Counted from the first letter of the stretch, positions 1 through 7,403 are shown. The stretch: DNA of 64,000 bases from Marinobacter flavimaris (GCF_002933295.1 NZ_PSSW01000011.1:1-64000), one strand, 5' to 3'. Numbers and translations are program-made. The notes: generated by a model from the letters alone, not told the origin.

Positions 1-122
1 ACAACGTCAAGATGAGTGTTACCCTGATTGCTCCGATCGCCATGGAAGATGGCCTGCGCTTCGCGATTCGTGAAGGCGGCCGTACCGTTGGTGCCGGCGT
101 AGTCTCCAAGATCATCGAGTAA
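1..122 (+). CDS. tuf: Elongation factor Tu, C-terminal end (partial)
   Basis: Only the last 39 codons are inside the window; the gene begins before base 1. The reading frame starting at base 3 gives NVKMSVTLIAP followed by an ending GAGVVSKIIE, the standard domain 3 C-terminus of EF-Tu, the GTPase that carries aminoacyl-tRNA to the ribosome. It stops with TAA at 120–122 and is followed at once by an intrinsic terminator, so it is the last gene of the preceding (str-type) unit and is separated transcriptionally from rpsJ. Confidence 0.97.
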   Translation, partial: NVKMSVTLIAPIAMEDGLRFAIREGGRTVGAGVVSKIIE

Positions 123-141
123 TCTGCTCGTTTGATCAGGA

Positions 142-171
142 AAAAAGGGGCTGATTCTTCAGCCCCTTTTT
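142..171 (+). terminator. Intrinsic terminator after tuf
   Basis: GGGGCTGA (147–154) pairs with TCAGCCCC (159–166) across a 4-nt loop, is extended by an A-run paired to the T-run, and ends in TTTTT. It lies 20 bases after the tuf stop codon. Confidence 0.93.
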
Positions 172-218
172 CTGTTTCAGCCGCAAAGCCAGCCTGACCC
201 GGTCAACCAGTATTGCTG

Positions 219-247
219 TTGACAGGGTTGGGTATTATGCATACAAT
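219..247 (+). promoter_or_regulatory. Main sigma-70 promoter of the S10 operon
   Basis: TTGACA at 219–224 and TACAAT at 242–247 are separated by exactly 17 bases, a near-consensus housekeeping promoter. The predicted start near 254 leaves a leader of only about 55 nt before rpsJ. This is much shorter than the roughly 170-nt E. coli S10 leader that carries the L4-dependent attenuator, so that leader structure cannot be present here in the same form. Confidence 0.88.
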
Positions 248-308
248 GCGGCTCCTTTTTTTGAAGGTCGGCTAACTAGTAGCTGCTACGAGTGGAGTTT
301 GGTGCATC

Positions 309-620
309 ATGCAAAGCCAAAAAATTCGAATCCGGTTGAAGGCGTTTGATTATCGCCTGATCGACCAGTCCACGCAGGAGATCGTCGATACCGCCAAGCG
401 GACCGGCGCTCAGGTGCGTGGCCCTATCCCTCTGCCGACGCGGAAGGAAAAGTACACCGTATTGATCTCTCCGCACGTCAACAAGGACGCGCGCGATCAG
501 TATGAAATTCGTACGCATAAGCGTTTGCTCGACATCGTTGAGCCGACGGAAAAGACAGTAGATGCTCTGATGAAACTGGACCTGGCAGCAGGTGTAGACG
601 TTCAGATCAGCCTCGGCTAA
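309..620 (+). CDS. rpsJ: 30S ribosomal protein S10
   Basis: A 103-residue protein, the same length as E. coli S10, with the family N-terminus [19 protein letters not shown] and C-terminus ending VDVQISLG. S10 (NusE) is part of the 30S head and also joins NusB in transcription antitermination. First gene of the S10 operon, about 55 nt after the predicted transcription start. A 7-bp hairpin (618–635) begins at its stop codon, and the unusual rRNA-like leader of rplC follows. Confidence 0.98.
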
Positions 621-654
621 TACCGCCCGGTATTAGTCTGTGTAACTGTCATAA

Positions 655-682
655 GGCCATAGAGGGTGAGAGCCCCGTACAC
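655..682 (+). promoter_or_regulatory. 23S rRNA-like element before rplC (candidate autogenous control site)
   Basis: The rpsJ–rplC gap contains GGGTGAGAGCCCCGTACAC (664–682). Taken from 659 to 682, this matches 22 of 24 positions of the E. coli 23S rRNA domain I segment that I recall as ATACAGGGTGACAGC followed by CCCGTACAC. The rplC Shine–Dalgarno AGAGGTG (687–693) begins 4 nt later. Domain I of 23S rRNA is where L4 and L24 bind, and both are encoded downstream in this transcript. A regulatory role by rRNA mimicry is inference; the match was made from memory and not by alignment. Confidence 0.6.
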
Positions 683-696
683 TTAAGAGGTGAAAC

Positions 697-1335
697 ATGG
701 CAATTGGTGTTGTCGGTCGTAAGGCCGGTATGACCCGTATTTTTACGGAAGATGGGCAGGCGCTGCCCGTAACGGTAATTGAGGTTGAGCCCAACCGCAT
801 TACCCAACTGAAAACTCTTGAAAGCGATGGCTACCGCGCCGTTCAGGTGACTGTCGGTACTCGTCGTTCCTCTCGTGTTACCAAGAGCGAAGCGGGCCAC
901 TTTGCCAAGGCGGGTGTTGAAGCCGGTCGTGGTATGTGGGAATTCCGTCTTGCCGATGGCGAAGGTGAGGATCTGGCCGCCGGTGGCGAGATTACGGCTT
1001 CTGTATTCGAAGACGGTCAGGTGGTAGATGCCATCGGCCAGTCCAAGGGTAAGGGCTTCCAGGGCGGTGTTAAGCGCTGGAACTTCTCCATGCAGGATGC
1101 CACTCACGGTAACTCTCTGTCTCACCGTGCTCCGGGTTCCATTGGTCAGAACCAGACTCCGGGCAAGGTATTCAAGGGCAAAAAGATGGCGGGCCAGATG
1201 GGTAATGCTCAGGTAACTGTGCAGAACCTGAAAATTGTCCGTGTCGACGCCGAGCGCAACCTGCTGCTGGTAAGTGGTGCCGTTCCCGGCGCAACTGGCG
1301 GCGATGTTGTCATCAAGCCTGCAGTTAAAGCCTGA
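697..1335 (+). CDS. rplC: 50S ribosomal protein L3
   Basis: 212 residues (E. coli 209), beginning MAIGVVGRKAGMTRIFTEDG and containing the conserved loop segment GSIGQNQTPGKVFKGKKMAG that reaches towards the peptidyl transferase centre; its glutamine is the usual methylation position. L3 is an early 50S assembly protein. The ATG at 697 is preceded by AGAGGTG at 687–693. The 76-nt upstream gap is the longest in the S10 part of the operon apart from the promoter region and holds the rRNA-like element. Confidence 0.98.
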   Translation: MAIGVVGRKAGMTRIFTEDGQALPVTVIEVEPNRITQLKTLESDGYRAVQVTVGTRRSSRVTKSEAGHFAKAGVEAGRGMWEFRLADGEGEDLAAGGEITASVFEDGQVVDAIGQSKGKGFQGGVKRWNFSMQDATHGNSLSHRAPGSIGQNQTPGKVFKGKKMAGQMGNAQVTVQNLKIVRVDAERNLLLVSGAVPGATGGDVVIKPAVKA

Positions 1336-1346
1336 GGAGCGGTGCG

Positions 1347-1952
1347 ATGGAATTGACTATTACAGGTAGCGGCAAGGGAATTTCTGTTTCCGACGCTGCA
1401 TTCGCCAAAGATTTTAACGAGTCGCTGGTTCACCAGGTAGTGACTGCCTACATGGCAGGCGCCCGCCAGGGTACCAAGGCTCAGAAAACGCGTTCCGAAG
1501 TAAGCGGTGGCGGTAAGAAGCCATGGCGCCAGAAGGGCACCGGTCGTGCCCGTGCCGGTACTATCCGTAGTCCGATCTGGCGCTCCGGTGGCGTTACCTT
1601 TGCAGCCAAGCCTCGCGGCTTTGAGCAGAAGGTAAACCGCAAAATGTACCGCGCAGCGATGCGCTCCATTTTTTCCGAGCTGGTTCGCCAAGAGCGTCTG
1701 GTTGTTGTTGACGACATGAACGTTGACAGCCCGAAGACCAAGGCATTCAACGCCAAGCTGAAGGATATCGGTGTGACCAATGCGCTGATTCTGTCCGACA
1801 ACGTCGAACAGAACCTGCATCTGGCCTCACGCAACATTCCGCACGTTGACGTGCGTGATATTGCCGGTCTGGATCCGGTTAGCCTGGTTGCCTTCGAGAA
1901 GGTCGTTGTGACCGTTCCCGCTCTGAAGAAGATCGAGGAGATGCTGGGATGA
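1347..1952 (+). CDS. rplD: 50S ribosomal protein L4
   Basis: 201 residues, equal to E. coli L4, with the conserved extended loop GGGKKPWRQKGTGRARAGT (residues about 53–71) that lines the peptide exit tunnel next to L22. In E. coli L4 also represses its own S10 operon through the mRNA leader, which makes it the natural candidate ligand for the rRNA-like site at 655–682. Eleven bases follow rplC, and its stop overlaps the rplW start by 4 nt (1949–1952). Confidence 0.98.
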   Translation: MELTITGSGKGISVSDAAFAKDFNESLVHQVVTAYMAGARQGTKAQKTRSEVSGGGKKPWRQKGTGRARAGTIRSPIWRSGGVTFAAKPRGFEQKVNRKMYRAAMRSIFSELVRQERLVVVDDMNVDSPKTKAFNAKLKDIGVTNALILSDNVEQNLHLASRNIPHVDVRDIAGLDPVSLVAFEKVVVTVPALKKIEEMLG

Positions 1953-2242
1953 ATCAGGAACGTATTTACAAGGTCCTGCTTGGGCCGCACGTATCGGAAA
2001 AAGCGTCTCTGGCAGCAGAGCGTGGTCAGGTAGTGTTTCGTGTAGCACCTGATGCCACCAAGCCCGAGATCAAAAAAGCCGTTGAGCAGCTGTTCAACGT
2101 CACCGTAGAAGGTGTTCAGGTTCTGAACCGTAAGGGTAAGCTCAAGCGCACTATCCGCGGGTTCGGCAAGCGTAATGACATTCGTAAGGCTTACGTAAAG
2201 CTGGCAGAAGGTCAGGACATCGATTTTCTGGATGTGGAATAA
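1949..2242 (+). CDS. rplW: 50S ribosomal protein L23
   Basis: 97 residues (E. coli 100). The N-terminus MNQERIYKVLLGPHVSEKAS and the central basic segment with RKGKLKRT are typical. L23 sits at the tunnel exit and docks trigger factor and the signal recognition particle. The ATGA overlap with rplD implies translational coupling. An 18-nt gap leads to rplB. Confidence 0.97.
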   Translation: MNQERIYKVLLGPHVSEKASLAAERGQVVFRVAPDATKPEIKKAVEQLFNVTVEGVQVLNRKGKLKRTIRGFGKRNDIRKAYVKLAEGQDIDFLDVE

Positions 2243-2259
2243 GGTAAAGGGGTCGTAAT

Positions 2260-3087
2260 ATGCCGATCGTCAAAACCAAACCAACATCTGCCGGACGCCG
2301 TCACGTTGTAAAGCTTTACAACCCGGATCTGCACACTGGGCGCCCCTACGAGCCGTTGGTAGAAAGAAAGAACAAGACGGGTGGTCGTAACAATGTAGGC
2401 CGCATCACAACCCGTCACACGGGTGGTGGCCACAAGAAGCACTACCGTGTCATCGATTTCAAGCGGACCAAAGATGGTATCCCGGCGACTATTGAGCGCC
2501 TGGAATATGATCCGAACCGCTCTGCGCACATTGCACTGTTGAAGTATGCCGATGGCGAGCGTCGTTACATCATCGCTCCCAAGGGTATGCAGATCGGTGA
2601 TCCTGTGCGCTCCGGTATCGACGCGCCAATCAAGGTGGGTAGCACGCTGCCGCTCCGGAATATTCCGGTCGGTTCTGTGATCCACTGCGTCGAACTCAAG
2701 CCTGGCAAAGGTGCACAGCTGGCTCGCTCTGCGGGCGCATCCGTACAGCTGGTTGCCCGGGAAGGTGCTTATGCCACCATCCGCCTGCGCTCAGGTGAAA
2801 TGCGTAAGGTGCTTGTTGACTGTCGCGCAACGTTGGGTGAAGTGTCCAACAGCGAACACAGCCTCAAGCAGCTTGGTAAAGCGGGTGCATCACGTTGGCG
2901 CGGCAAACGGCCAACAGTACGTGGTGTTGCTATGAACCCAGTTGACCACCCACATGGTGGTGGTGAAGGGCGTACCTCTGGCGGGCGTCACCCGGTTACT
3001 CCGTGGGGTGTTCCGACCAAAGGGCATAAGACTCGTAAGAACAAGCGTACTGACAAAATGATAGTACGTCGTCGTTCGGCCAAGTAA
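2260..3087 (+). CDS. rplB: 50S ribosomal protein L2
   Basis: 275 residues (E. coli 273). It contains the signature GVAMNPVDHPHGGGEGR near residues 221–237, which includes the invariant histidine implicated in peptidyl-transferase function, and a basic C-terminus. L2 is a primary 23S-binding protein needed for subunit joining. Preceded by AAGGTAAAGGGG as ribosome binding site, with a 23-nt gap to rpsS. Confidence 0.98.
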   Translation: MPIVKTKPTSAGRRHVVKLYNPDLHTGRPYEPLVERKNKTGGRNNVGRITTRHTGGGHKKHYRVIDFKRTKDGIPATIERLEYDPNRSAHIALLKYADGERRYIIAPKGMQIGDPVRSGIDAPIKVGSTLPLRNIPVGSVIHCVELKPGKGAQLARSAGASVQLVAREGAYATIRLRSGEMRKVLVDCRATLGEVSNSEHSLKQLGKAGASRWRGKRPTVRGVAMNPVDHPHGGGEGRTSGGRHPVTPWGVPTKGHKTRKNKRTDKMIVRRRSAK

Positions 3088-3110
3088 ACGACTACATAGA
3101 GGTAATTGCT

Positions 3111-3386
3111 GTGCCACGTTCTTTGAAGAAAGGTCCTTTTATAGACCTGCATCTGTTGAAGAAGGTCGAGGCAGCTCTGGAAGCTAACGACAAGCGGCCG
3201 ATCAAAACCTGGTCCCGCCGGTCGACAGTCTTTCCGGAGATGGTAGGCCTGACCATTGCAGTCCACAACGGCAAGCAGCACGTGCCGGTTTATGTCACCG
3301 AAGATATGGTTGGACATAAGCTGGGTGAGTTCGCGGCAACGCGTACTTATCGTGGTCATGCGGCCGACAAGAAAGCTAAACGCTGA
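3111..3386 (+). CDS. rpsS: 30S ribosomal protein S19
   Basis: 91 residues (E. coli 92 with Met). It begins PRSLKKGPFIDLHLLKK after a GTG start codon at 3111, placed 6 nt after an AGAGGT site. This is the only GTG start I assign among the ribosomal protein genes of this window. S19 forms the 30S head with S13 and contacts the A-site tRNA region. In-frame alternatives upstream would not give the family N-terminus. Confidence 0.97.
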   Translation: MPRSLKKGPFIDLHLLKKVEAALEANDKRPIKTWSRRSTVFPEMVGLTIAVHNGKQHVPVYVTEDMVGHKLGEFAATRTYRGHAADKKAKR

Positions 3387-3402
3387 TTCTGAGGTAATCA
3401 AA

Positions 3403-3735
3403 ATGGAAGTAGCAGCCAAGTATAAGGGCGCTAACCTCTCAGCTCAGAAAGCACGTCTTGTCGCTGACCAAGTACGTGGCAAGGCTGTTGAGGATGCCCT
3501 GAACATTCTGACTTTCAGCCCGAAGAAGGCGGCGGTCGTGATCAAGAAAGCTCTTGAGTCCGCCATCGCCAACGCTGAGCATAACGAAGGTCTGGACGTT
3601 GACGAACTGCGGGTTTCCACCGTGATGGTGGATGAGGGTCCGACGCTCAAGCGAATCAAAGCTCGAGCCAAGGGGCGCGCTGACCGTATTTTCAAGCGCA
3701 CCTGCCATATCACCGTCAAGGTCGCCGACAAGTAG
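3403..3735 (+). CDS. rplV: 50S ribosomal protein L22
   Basis: 110 residues, equal to E. coli. Start chosen at ATG 3403 (MEVAAKYKGANLSAQKARLV) after GAGGT; a longer open frame to 3256 only overlaps rpsS. The tunnel beta-hairpin region appears as GPTLKRIKARAKGRADRI, the segment where macrolide-resistance changes occur in other species. L22 lines the narrow part of the peptide exit tunnel opposite L4. Confidence 0.97.
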   Translation: MEVAAKYKGANLSAQKARLVADQVRGKAVEDALNILTFSPKKAAVVIKKALESAIANAEHNEGLDVDELRVSTVMVDEGPTLKRIKARAKGRADRIFKRTCHITVKVADK

Positions 3736-3746
3736 GAGATGCTCAG

Positions 3747-4430
3747 ATGGGTCATAAAGTAAATCCAACCGGCATTCGCCTGGGTGTGATCAAAGAGCAC
3801 AACTCAGTCTGGTATGCCGACAAAAAGGAATACTCCAAGAACCTGCTGAATGATATTCAGGTTCGCGAGTTCCTCGACAAGCGTCTGGTTAAGGCGTCTG
3901 TCAGCAAGATTGTGATCGAGCGCCCTGCTCAGAACGCCCGTATCACGATCCATACTGCCCGTCCCGGTATTGTTATCGGTAAGAAGGGTGAAGATGTTGA
4001 TCGTCTGCGTCGCGAAGTCAGCGACATGATGGGTGTGCCTGTGCACATCAACATCGAAGAAGTCCGCAAGCCGGACCTCGATGCCCGCCTGGTAGCGCAA
4101 AACGTTGCCGGCCAGCTGGAGCGTCGTGTGATGTTCCGTCGCGCTATGAAGCGTGCGGTCCAGAACGCCATGCGCCAGGGTGCCAAGGGTATCAAGATCC
4201 AGGTTGGCGGTCGTCTCGGGGGTGCTGAAATCGCGCGTTCCGAGTGGTATCGCGAAGGTCGTGTTCCGCTGCACACACTGCGTGCAGATATTGATTACGC
4301 AACCTACGAAGCGCATACCACTTACGGCGTAATCGGCGTCAAGGTATGGATCTTCAAAGGTGAGATTCTTGGTGGTATGGAGCAGGTCCGTGCTGACAAG
4401 AAAGCCTCTGGGAAGAAAGGTTCTAAGTAA
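3747..4430 (+). CDS. rpsC: 30S ribosomal protein S3
   Basis: 227 residues (E. coli 233). The N-terminus MGHKVNPTGIRLGVIKEHNS is invariant in the family. A KH RNA-binding domain carries the loop GIVIGKKGEDVDRLRREV (about residues 74–91). S3 is at the mRNA entry pore and shares helicase activity with S4. It lies 11 nt after rplV and 12 nt before rplP in the usual S10-operon order. Confidence 0.98.
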   Translation: MGHKVNPTGIRLGVIKEHNSVWYADKKEYSKNLLNDIQVREFLDKRLVKASVSKIVIERPAQNARITIHTARPGIVIGKKGEDVDRLRREVSDMMGVPVHINIEEVRKPDLDARLVAQNVAGQLERRVMFRRAMKRAVQNAMRQGAKGIKIQVGGRLGGAEIARSEWYREGRVPLHTLRADIDYATYEAHTTYGVIGVKVWIFKGEILGGMEQVRADKKASGKKGSK

Positions 4431-4442
4431 AGGGGCACTCTT

Positions 4443-4856
4443 ATGCTGCAACCAAAACGCACCAAATTCCGCAAGGTAATGAAAGGCCGTAACACCGGTC
4501 TTGCTCACCGCGCCAACAAGGTGAGCTTCGGTGAATACGGATTGAAGGCTACGAGCCGTGGGCGTATAACTGCGCGCCAGATTGAGGCAGCGCGTCGTAC
4601 CATGACTCGTCGCATCAAGCGGGGCGGTAAGATCTGGATTCGGGTATTCCCGGACAAGCCGATCACCGGTAAGCCGCTTGAAGTTCGAATGGGTAAAGGT
4701 AAGGGTTCTGTCGAGTATTGGGTGGCTGAAATCCAGCCTGGCCGTATGCTCTACGAGATGGAAGGTGTTTCCGAGGAAATCGCTCGTGACGCATTCACTC
4801 TTGCGGCGGCCAAACTGCCGGTACAGACCACCTTTGTAACGAGGACGGTGATGTGA
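4443..4856 (+). CDS. rplP: 50S ribosomal protein L16
   Basis: 137 residues (E. coli 136), starting [19 protein letters not shown] and ending [15 protein letters not shown]. The conserved [24 protein letters not shown] core is present. L16 organises the A-site side of the 50S subunit. Its TGA at 4854–4856 abuts the rpmC start, so translation of the two is very likely coupled. Confidence 0.97.
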
Positions 4857-5047
4857 TGAAAGCAACAGAGCTGCGTGAAAAGTCAGTCGAGGAGCTGAAC
4901 AAAGAGCTGATCGACCTCCTGAAGGAGCAGTTCAACCTGCGCATGCGTAAGGCGACAGGTCAGCTGAATCAGTCTCACCTTCTCGGCAAGGTGAAGCGCG
5001 ACATCGCTCGCGTGAAAACAGTATTGAACGAAAAGGCAGGACAGTGA
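4856..5047 (+). CDS. rpmC: 50S ribosomal protein L29
   Basis: 63 residues, exactly the E. coli length, when started at ATG 4856 ([19 protein letters not shown]). A GTG one codon upstream (4853) is possible but adds only one residue. Two-helix hairpin protein near the tunnel exit beside L23. The ATG overlaps the last base of the rplP stop codon; GAGG at 4841–4844 can serve as the ribosome binding site. Confidence 0.95.
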
Positions 5048-5048
5048 C

Positions 5049-5315
5049 ATGACCGAAGCTACCCAAACTGCCAGAACTCTGAGCGGCAAGGTCGTGAGCA
5101 ACAAGATGGAGAAGTCCATCGTGGTGCTGGTCGAGCGTCAGGTGAAACACCCGCTGTACGGTAAGTACATGAAGCGTTCAACCAAGATCCACGCTCACGA
5201 TGAGAGCAATCAGTGCAACATCGGTGACACTGTGACCATTCAGGAAACCCGTCCGGTCTCCAAGACCAAGAGCTGGGCCCTGGTGGAAGTCACTGAACGT
5301 GCATCCAAGGTGTAA
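5049..5315 (+). CDS. rpsQ: 30S ribosomal protein S17
   Basis: 88 residues (E. coli 84), with the OB-fold core LSGKVVSNKMEKSIVVLVER and KYMKRSTKIHAHDE. S17 is a primary 16S-binding protein in the 30S body. The start at 5049 lies one base after the rpmC stop. It closes the S10-operon gene set; rplN, the first spc-operon gene in E. coli, follows after 18 nt with no terminator, so S10 and spc genes appear to be one transcript here. Confidence 0.96.
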   Translation: MTEATQTARTLSGKVVSNKMEKSIVVLVERQVKHPLYGKYMKRSTKIHAHDESNQCNIGDTVTIQETRPVSKTKSWALVEVTERASKV

Positions 5316-5333
5316 TTCGCCCGGAGAACAACC

Positions 5334-5702
5334 ATGATTCAGACTCAAACAATGCTTGAAGTCGCGGATAACAGCGGTGCGCGTCAGGTGATGTGCATCA
5401 AGGTCCTGGGCGGTTCACATCGGCGTTATGCCAGCGTAGGGGATATCATCAAGGTGACCGTCAAGGAAGCCATCCCCCGCGGTAAAGTGAAGAAAGGCCA
5501 GGTCCTGAAAGCTGTCGTGGTACGCACCCGCAAGGGTGTTCGCCGTCCCGACGGTTCGCTGATCCGTTTCGACGGAAACGCGGCGGTACTTCTGAACAAT
5601 CAGGACGCACCGATTGGTACCCGTATCTTCGGACCGGTTACCCGTGAACTGCGTAATGAAAAGTTCATGAAGATTATCTCACTGGCACCCGAAGTACTTT
5701 AA
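5334..5702 (+). CDS. rplN: 50S ribosomal protein L14
   Basis: 122 residues (E. coli 123). Starts MIQTQTMLEVADNSGARQVM and ends KIISLAPEVL, both diagnostic. L14 forms an intersubunit bridge with 16S rRNA and is the docking site of the silencing factor RsfS. Preceded by CGGAGAACAACC. First gene of the classical spc block, with no separate promoter seen in the 18-nt gap. Confidence 0.98.
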   Translation: MIQTQTMLEVADNSGARQVMCIKVLGGSHRRYASVGDIIKVTVKEAIPRGKVKKGQVLKAVVVRTRKGVRRPDGSLIRFDGNAAVLLNNQDAPIGTRIFGPVTRELRNEKFMKIISLAPEVL

Positions 5703-5719
5703 AGGACCAGAGGCCGGTT

Positions 5720-6040
5720 ATGAAAAAGATCAAACGAGATGACGAAGTAATCGTCACCACGGGGAAAGATAAAGGCAAACGTGGTAAAGTCCTGAAGGTT
5801 CAGGACGATGGCCGCATGGTGGTTTCTGGGATCAATATGATCAAGAAGCACACCAAGCCGAACCCGATGCTGGGCTCCCCAGGTGGCATCGTCGAAAAAG
5901 AAGCACCTATCCAGGCTTCCAACGTGGCTATTTTTAATCCGCAGACCGGCAAAGCCGATCGTGTAGGCTTCCAGATCAAGGAAGACGGCGCGAAAGTGCG
6001 GATCTTCAAGTCCACGAATGAAGCTGTCGATAACCAGTAA
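5720..6040 (+). CDS. rplX: 50S ribosomal protein L24
   Basis: 106 residues (E. coli 104). A KOW motif is visible at the N-terminus (DDEVIVTTGKDKGKRGKVLK). L24 starts 50S assembly by binding domain I of 23S rRNA, the same domain mimicked by the sequence before rplC, so it is a second candidate ligand for that element. Stop codon TAA at 6038–6040 is part of a small hairpin that encloses the rplE start. Confidence 0.97.
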   Translation: MKKIKRDDEVIVTTGKDKGKRGKVLKVQDDGRMVVSGINMIKKHTKPNPMLGSPGGIVEKEAPIQASNVAIFNPQTGKADRVGFQIKEDGAKVRIFKSTNEAVDNQ

Positions 6041-6062
6041 GCGGTGGTGGTTACGATGCTTA
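6038..6062 (+). promoter_or_regulatory. Hairpin enclosing the rplE start codon (possible S8 control site)
   Basis: TAAGC (6038–6042) pairs with GCTTA (6058–6062), putting the weak ribosome binding site GGTGG and the ATG at 6056 inside the hairpin. In E. coli, S8 represses the spc operon at precisely this rplX–rplE junction. The stem is short (5 bp) and I did not match the S8 core motif, so regulation here is only suggested by position. Confidence 0.35.
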
Positions 6063-6595
6063 ACATGAAAGAGCAGTACAGTAAGGAAGTGGTACCCGCC
6101 CTGCAGAAAGAGTTCAGCTACAAGAACATCATGCAGGTGCCGCGTATCGAAAAGATCACCCTTAACATGGGTGTCGGCGAAGCGGTTGGTGACAAGAAGC
6201 TGATTGAGAATGCTGTGGCGGATCTCGAGCGCCTGGCAGGTCAGAAAGCGGTTGTTACCAAGGCTCGTAAATCCGTCGCGGGTTTCAAAATCCGTGAAGG
6301 TTGGCCTATCGGTTGTAAAGTTACCCTGCGCGGCGAGCGTATGTGGGACTTCTTTGATCGTCTGGTTCACATTGCGGTTCCCCGCATTCGTGACTTCCGC
6401 GGTCTGAATCCCAAATCGTTCGACGGTCGCGGTAACTACAGCATGGGTGTGCGTGAGCAGATCATTTTCCCCGAGATCGAGTACGACAAAGTCGACAAGA
6501 TCCGTGGTCTGGATATCACCATTACCACCACTGCCGGTACCGACGATGAAGGTCGCGAACTGTTGAAAGCCTTTGGCTTTCCGTTCAAGAAATAA
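6056..6595 (+). CDS. rplE: 50S ribosomal protein L5
   Basis: 179 residues, equal to E. coli, if started at ATG 6056 (MLNMKEQYSKEVVPALQKEF). In-frame GTG codons at 6044 and 6047 and an ATG at 6065 are alternatives; 6056 gives the family length. The conserved KITLNMGVGEAVGDKK and the C-terminal GLDITITTTA block are present. L5 binds 5S rRNA and contacts S13 across the subunit interface. Confidence 0.95.
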   Translation: MLNMKEQYSKEVVPALQKEFSYKNIMQVPRIEKITLNMGVGEAVGDKKLIENAVADLERLAGQKAVVTKARKSVAGFKIREGWPIGCKVTLRGERMWDFFDRLVHIAVPRIRDFRGLNPKSFDGRGNYSMGVREQIIFPEIEYDKVDKIRGLDITITTTAGTDDEGRELLKAFGFPFKK

Positions 6596-6607
6596 GGAAC
6601 GAGTGTA

Positions 6608-6913
6608 ATGGCTAAGGTTTCCATGAAAAACCGTGAGCTCAAGCGCGAAAAGACCGTTGCGAAGTTTGCAGCGAAGCGTGCCGAGCTCAAGGCGATTATC
6701 AAGAACCCGAATACCAGCGATGATGACCGTTGGGACGCACAGATGAAGCTTCAGCAGCTTCCTCGCGATGCTTCTCCTTCGCGTCTTCGTAATCGTTGCC
6801 AGGTGACTGGTCGTCCCCACGGCGTTCTGCGCAAGTTTGAGCTGTCACGGATCAAACTCCGTGAATACGGCATGCGCGGTGACGTTCCGGGCCTGACCAA
6901 GGCAAGCTGGTAA
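6608..6913 (+). CDS. rpsN: 30S ribosomal protein S14 (zinc-free, long form)
   Basis: 101 residues, the long C-minus type: the C-terminal part reads SRLRNRCQVTGRPHGVLRKF with no CXXC pairs, so it does not bind zinc. S14 is in the 30S head. It is followed by an unusual 88-nt spacer with a strong hairpin before rpsH, the longest gap inside the spc block. Confidence 0.97.
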   Translation: MAKVSMKNRELKREKTVAKFAAKRAELKAIIKNPNTSDDDRWDAQMKLQQLPRDASPSRLRNRCQVTGRPHGVLRKFELSRIKLREYGMRGDVPGLTKASW

Positions 6914-6916
6914 GAT

Positions 6917-6943
6917 AGGCACCCTGACCTCGGTCGGGTGCCT
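6917..6943 (+). other. Strong hairpin in the rpsN–rpsH spacer
   Basis: AGGCACCC (6917–6924) pairs with GGGTGCCT (6936–6943), and inside it GACC pairs with GGTC around a 2-nt loop, with one bulged T. No T-run follows, so it is not an ordinary terminator. It may be an attenuation, processing or RNA-stability element between rpsN and rpsH. Confidence 0.6.
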
Positions 6944-7001
6944 GTTGGTAAGCGGTGCGGCAAGCCGCTGCACAACTAAAAAGATCAGGAGCCTCATACC
7001 A

Positions 7002-7394
7002 ATGAGTATGCAAGACACGCTTGCGGATATGTTTACCCGTATCCGTAATGCACAGATGGCATCGAAAGCAGACGTTACGATGCCGTCTTCAAAAATGAAG
7101 ATCTCCGTAGCCCAAGTCCTCAAGGACGAAGGTTACGTCGACGATTTCTCCGTTTCAGCCGACGCGAAGCCCGAGCTGACGATTACTCTGAAATACTTCG
7201 GTGGCAAGCCGGTTATTGAAGAGATCAAGCGGGTCAGCCGTCCGAGTCTGCGCCAGTACAACGGCGCTGGGGAACTGCCGAAAGTATCCGGTGGTCTGGG
7301 AGTCGCGATTGTCTCAACGTCCAAGGGCGTTATGACAGACCGCGCCGCACGAGCTGCTGGCGTGGGTGGCGAAGTCATCTGCACCGTATTCTAG
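7002..7394 (+). CDS. rpsH: 30S ribosomal protein S8
   Basis: 130 residues, like E. coli. Starts MSMQDTLADMFTRIRNAQMA at ATG 7002, with AGGAG at 6987–6991; an ATG two codons on (7008) is an alternative. The C-terminus has the STSKGVMTDRAARAAGVGGE block. S8 binds 16S helix 21 and is the spc-operon repressor in E. coli. Ten bases follow to rplF. Confidence 0.97.
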   Translation: MSMQDTLADMFTRIRNAQMASKADVTMPSSKMKISVAQVLKDEGYVDDFSVSADAKPELTITLKYFGGKPVIEEIKRVSRPSLRQYNGAGELPKVSGGLGVAIVSTSKGVMTDRAARAAGVGGEVICTVF

Positions 7395-7403
7395 GAGATA
7401 CAC

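Noticed and set aside
3804..4865. 353-codon open frame antisense to rpsC and rplP
   Set aside because: It is the complement of two certain ribosomal genes; it has no family resemblance and no plausible ribosome binding site.
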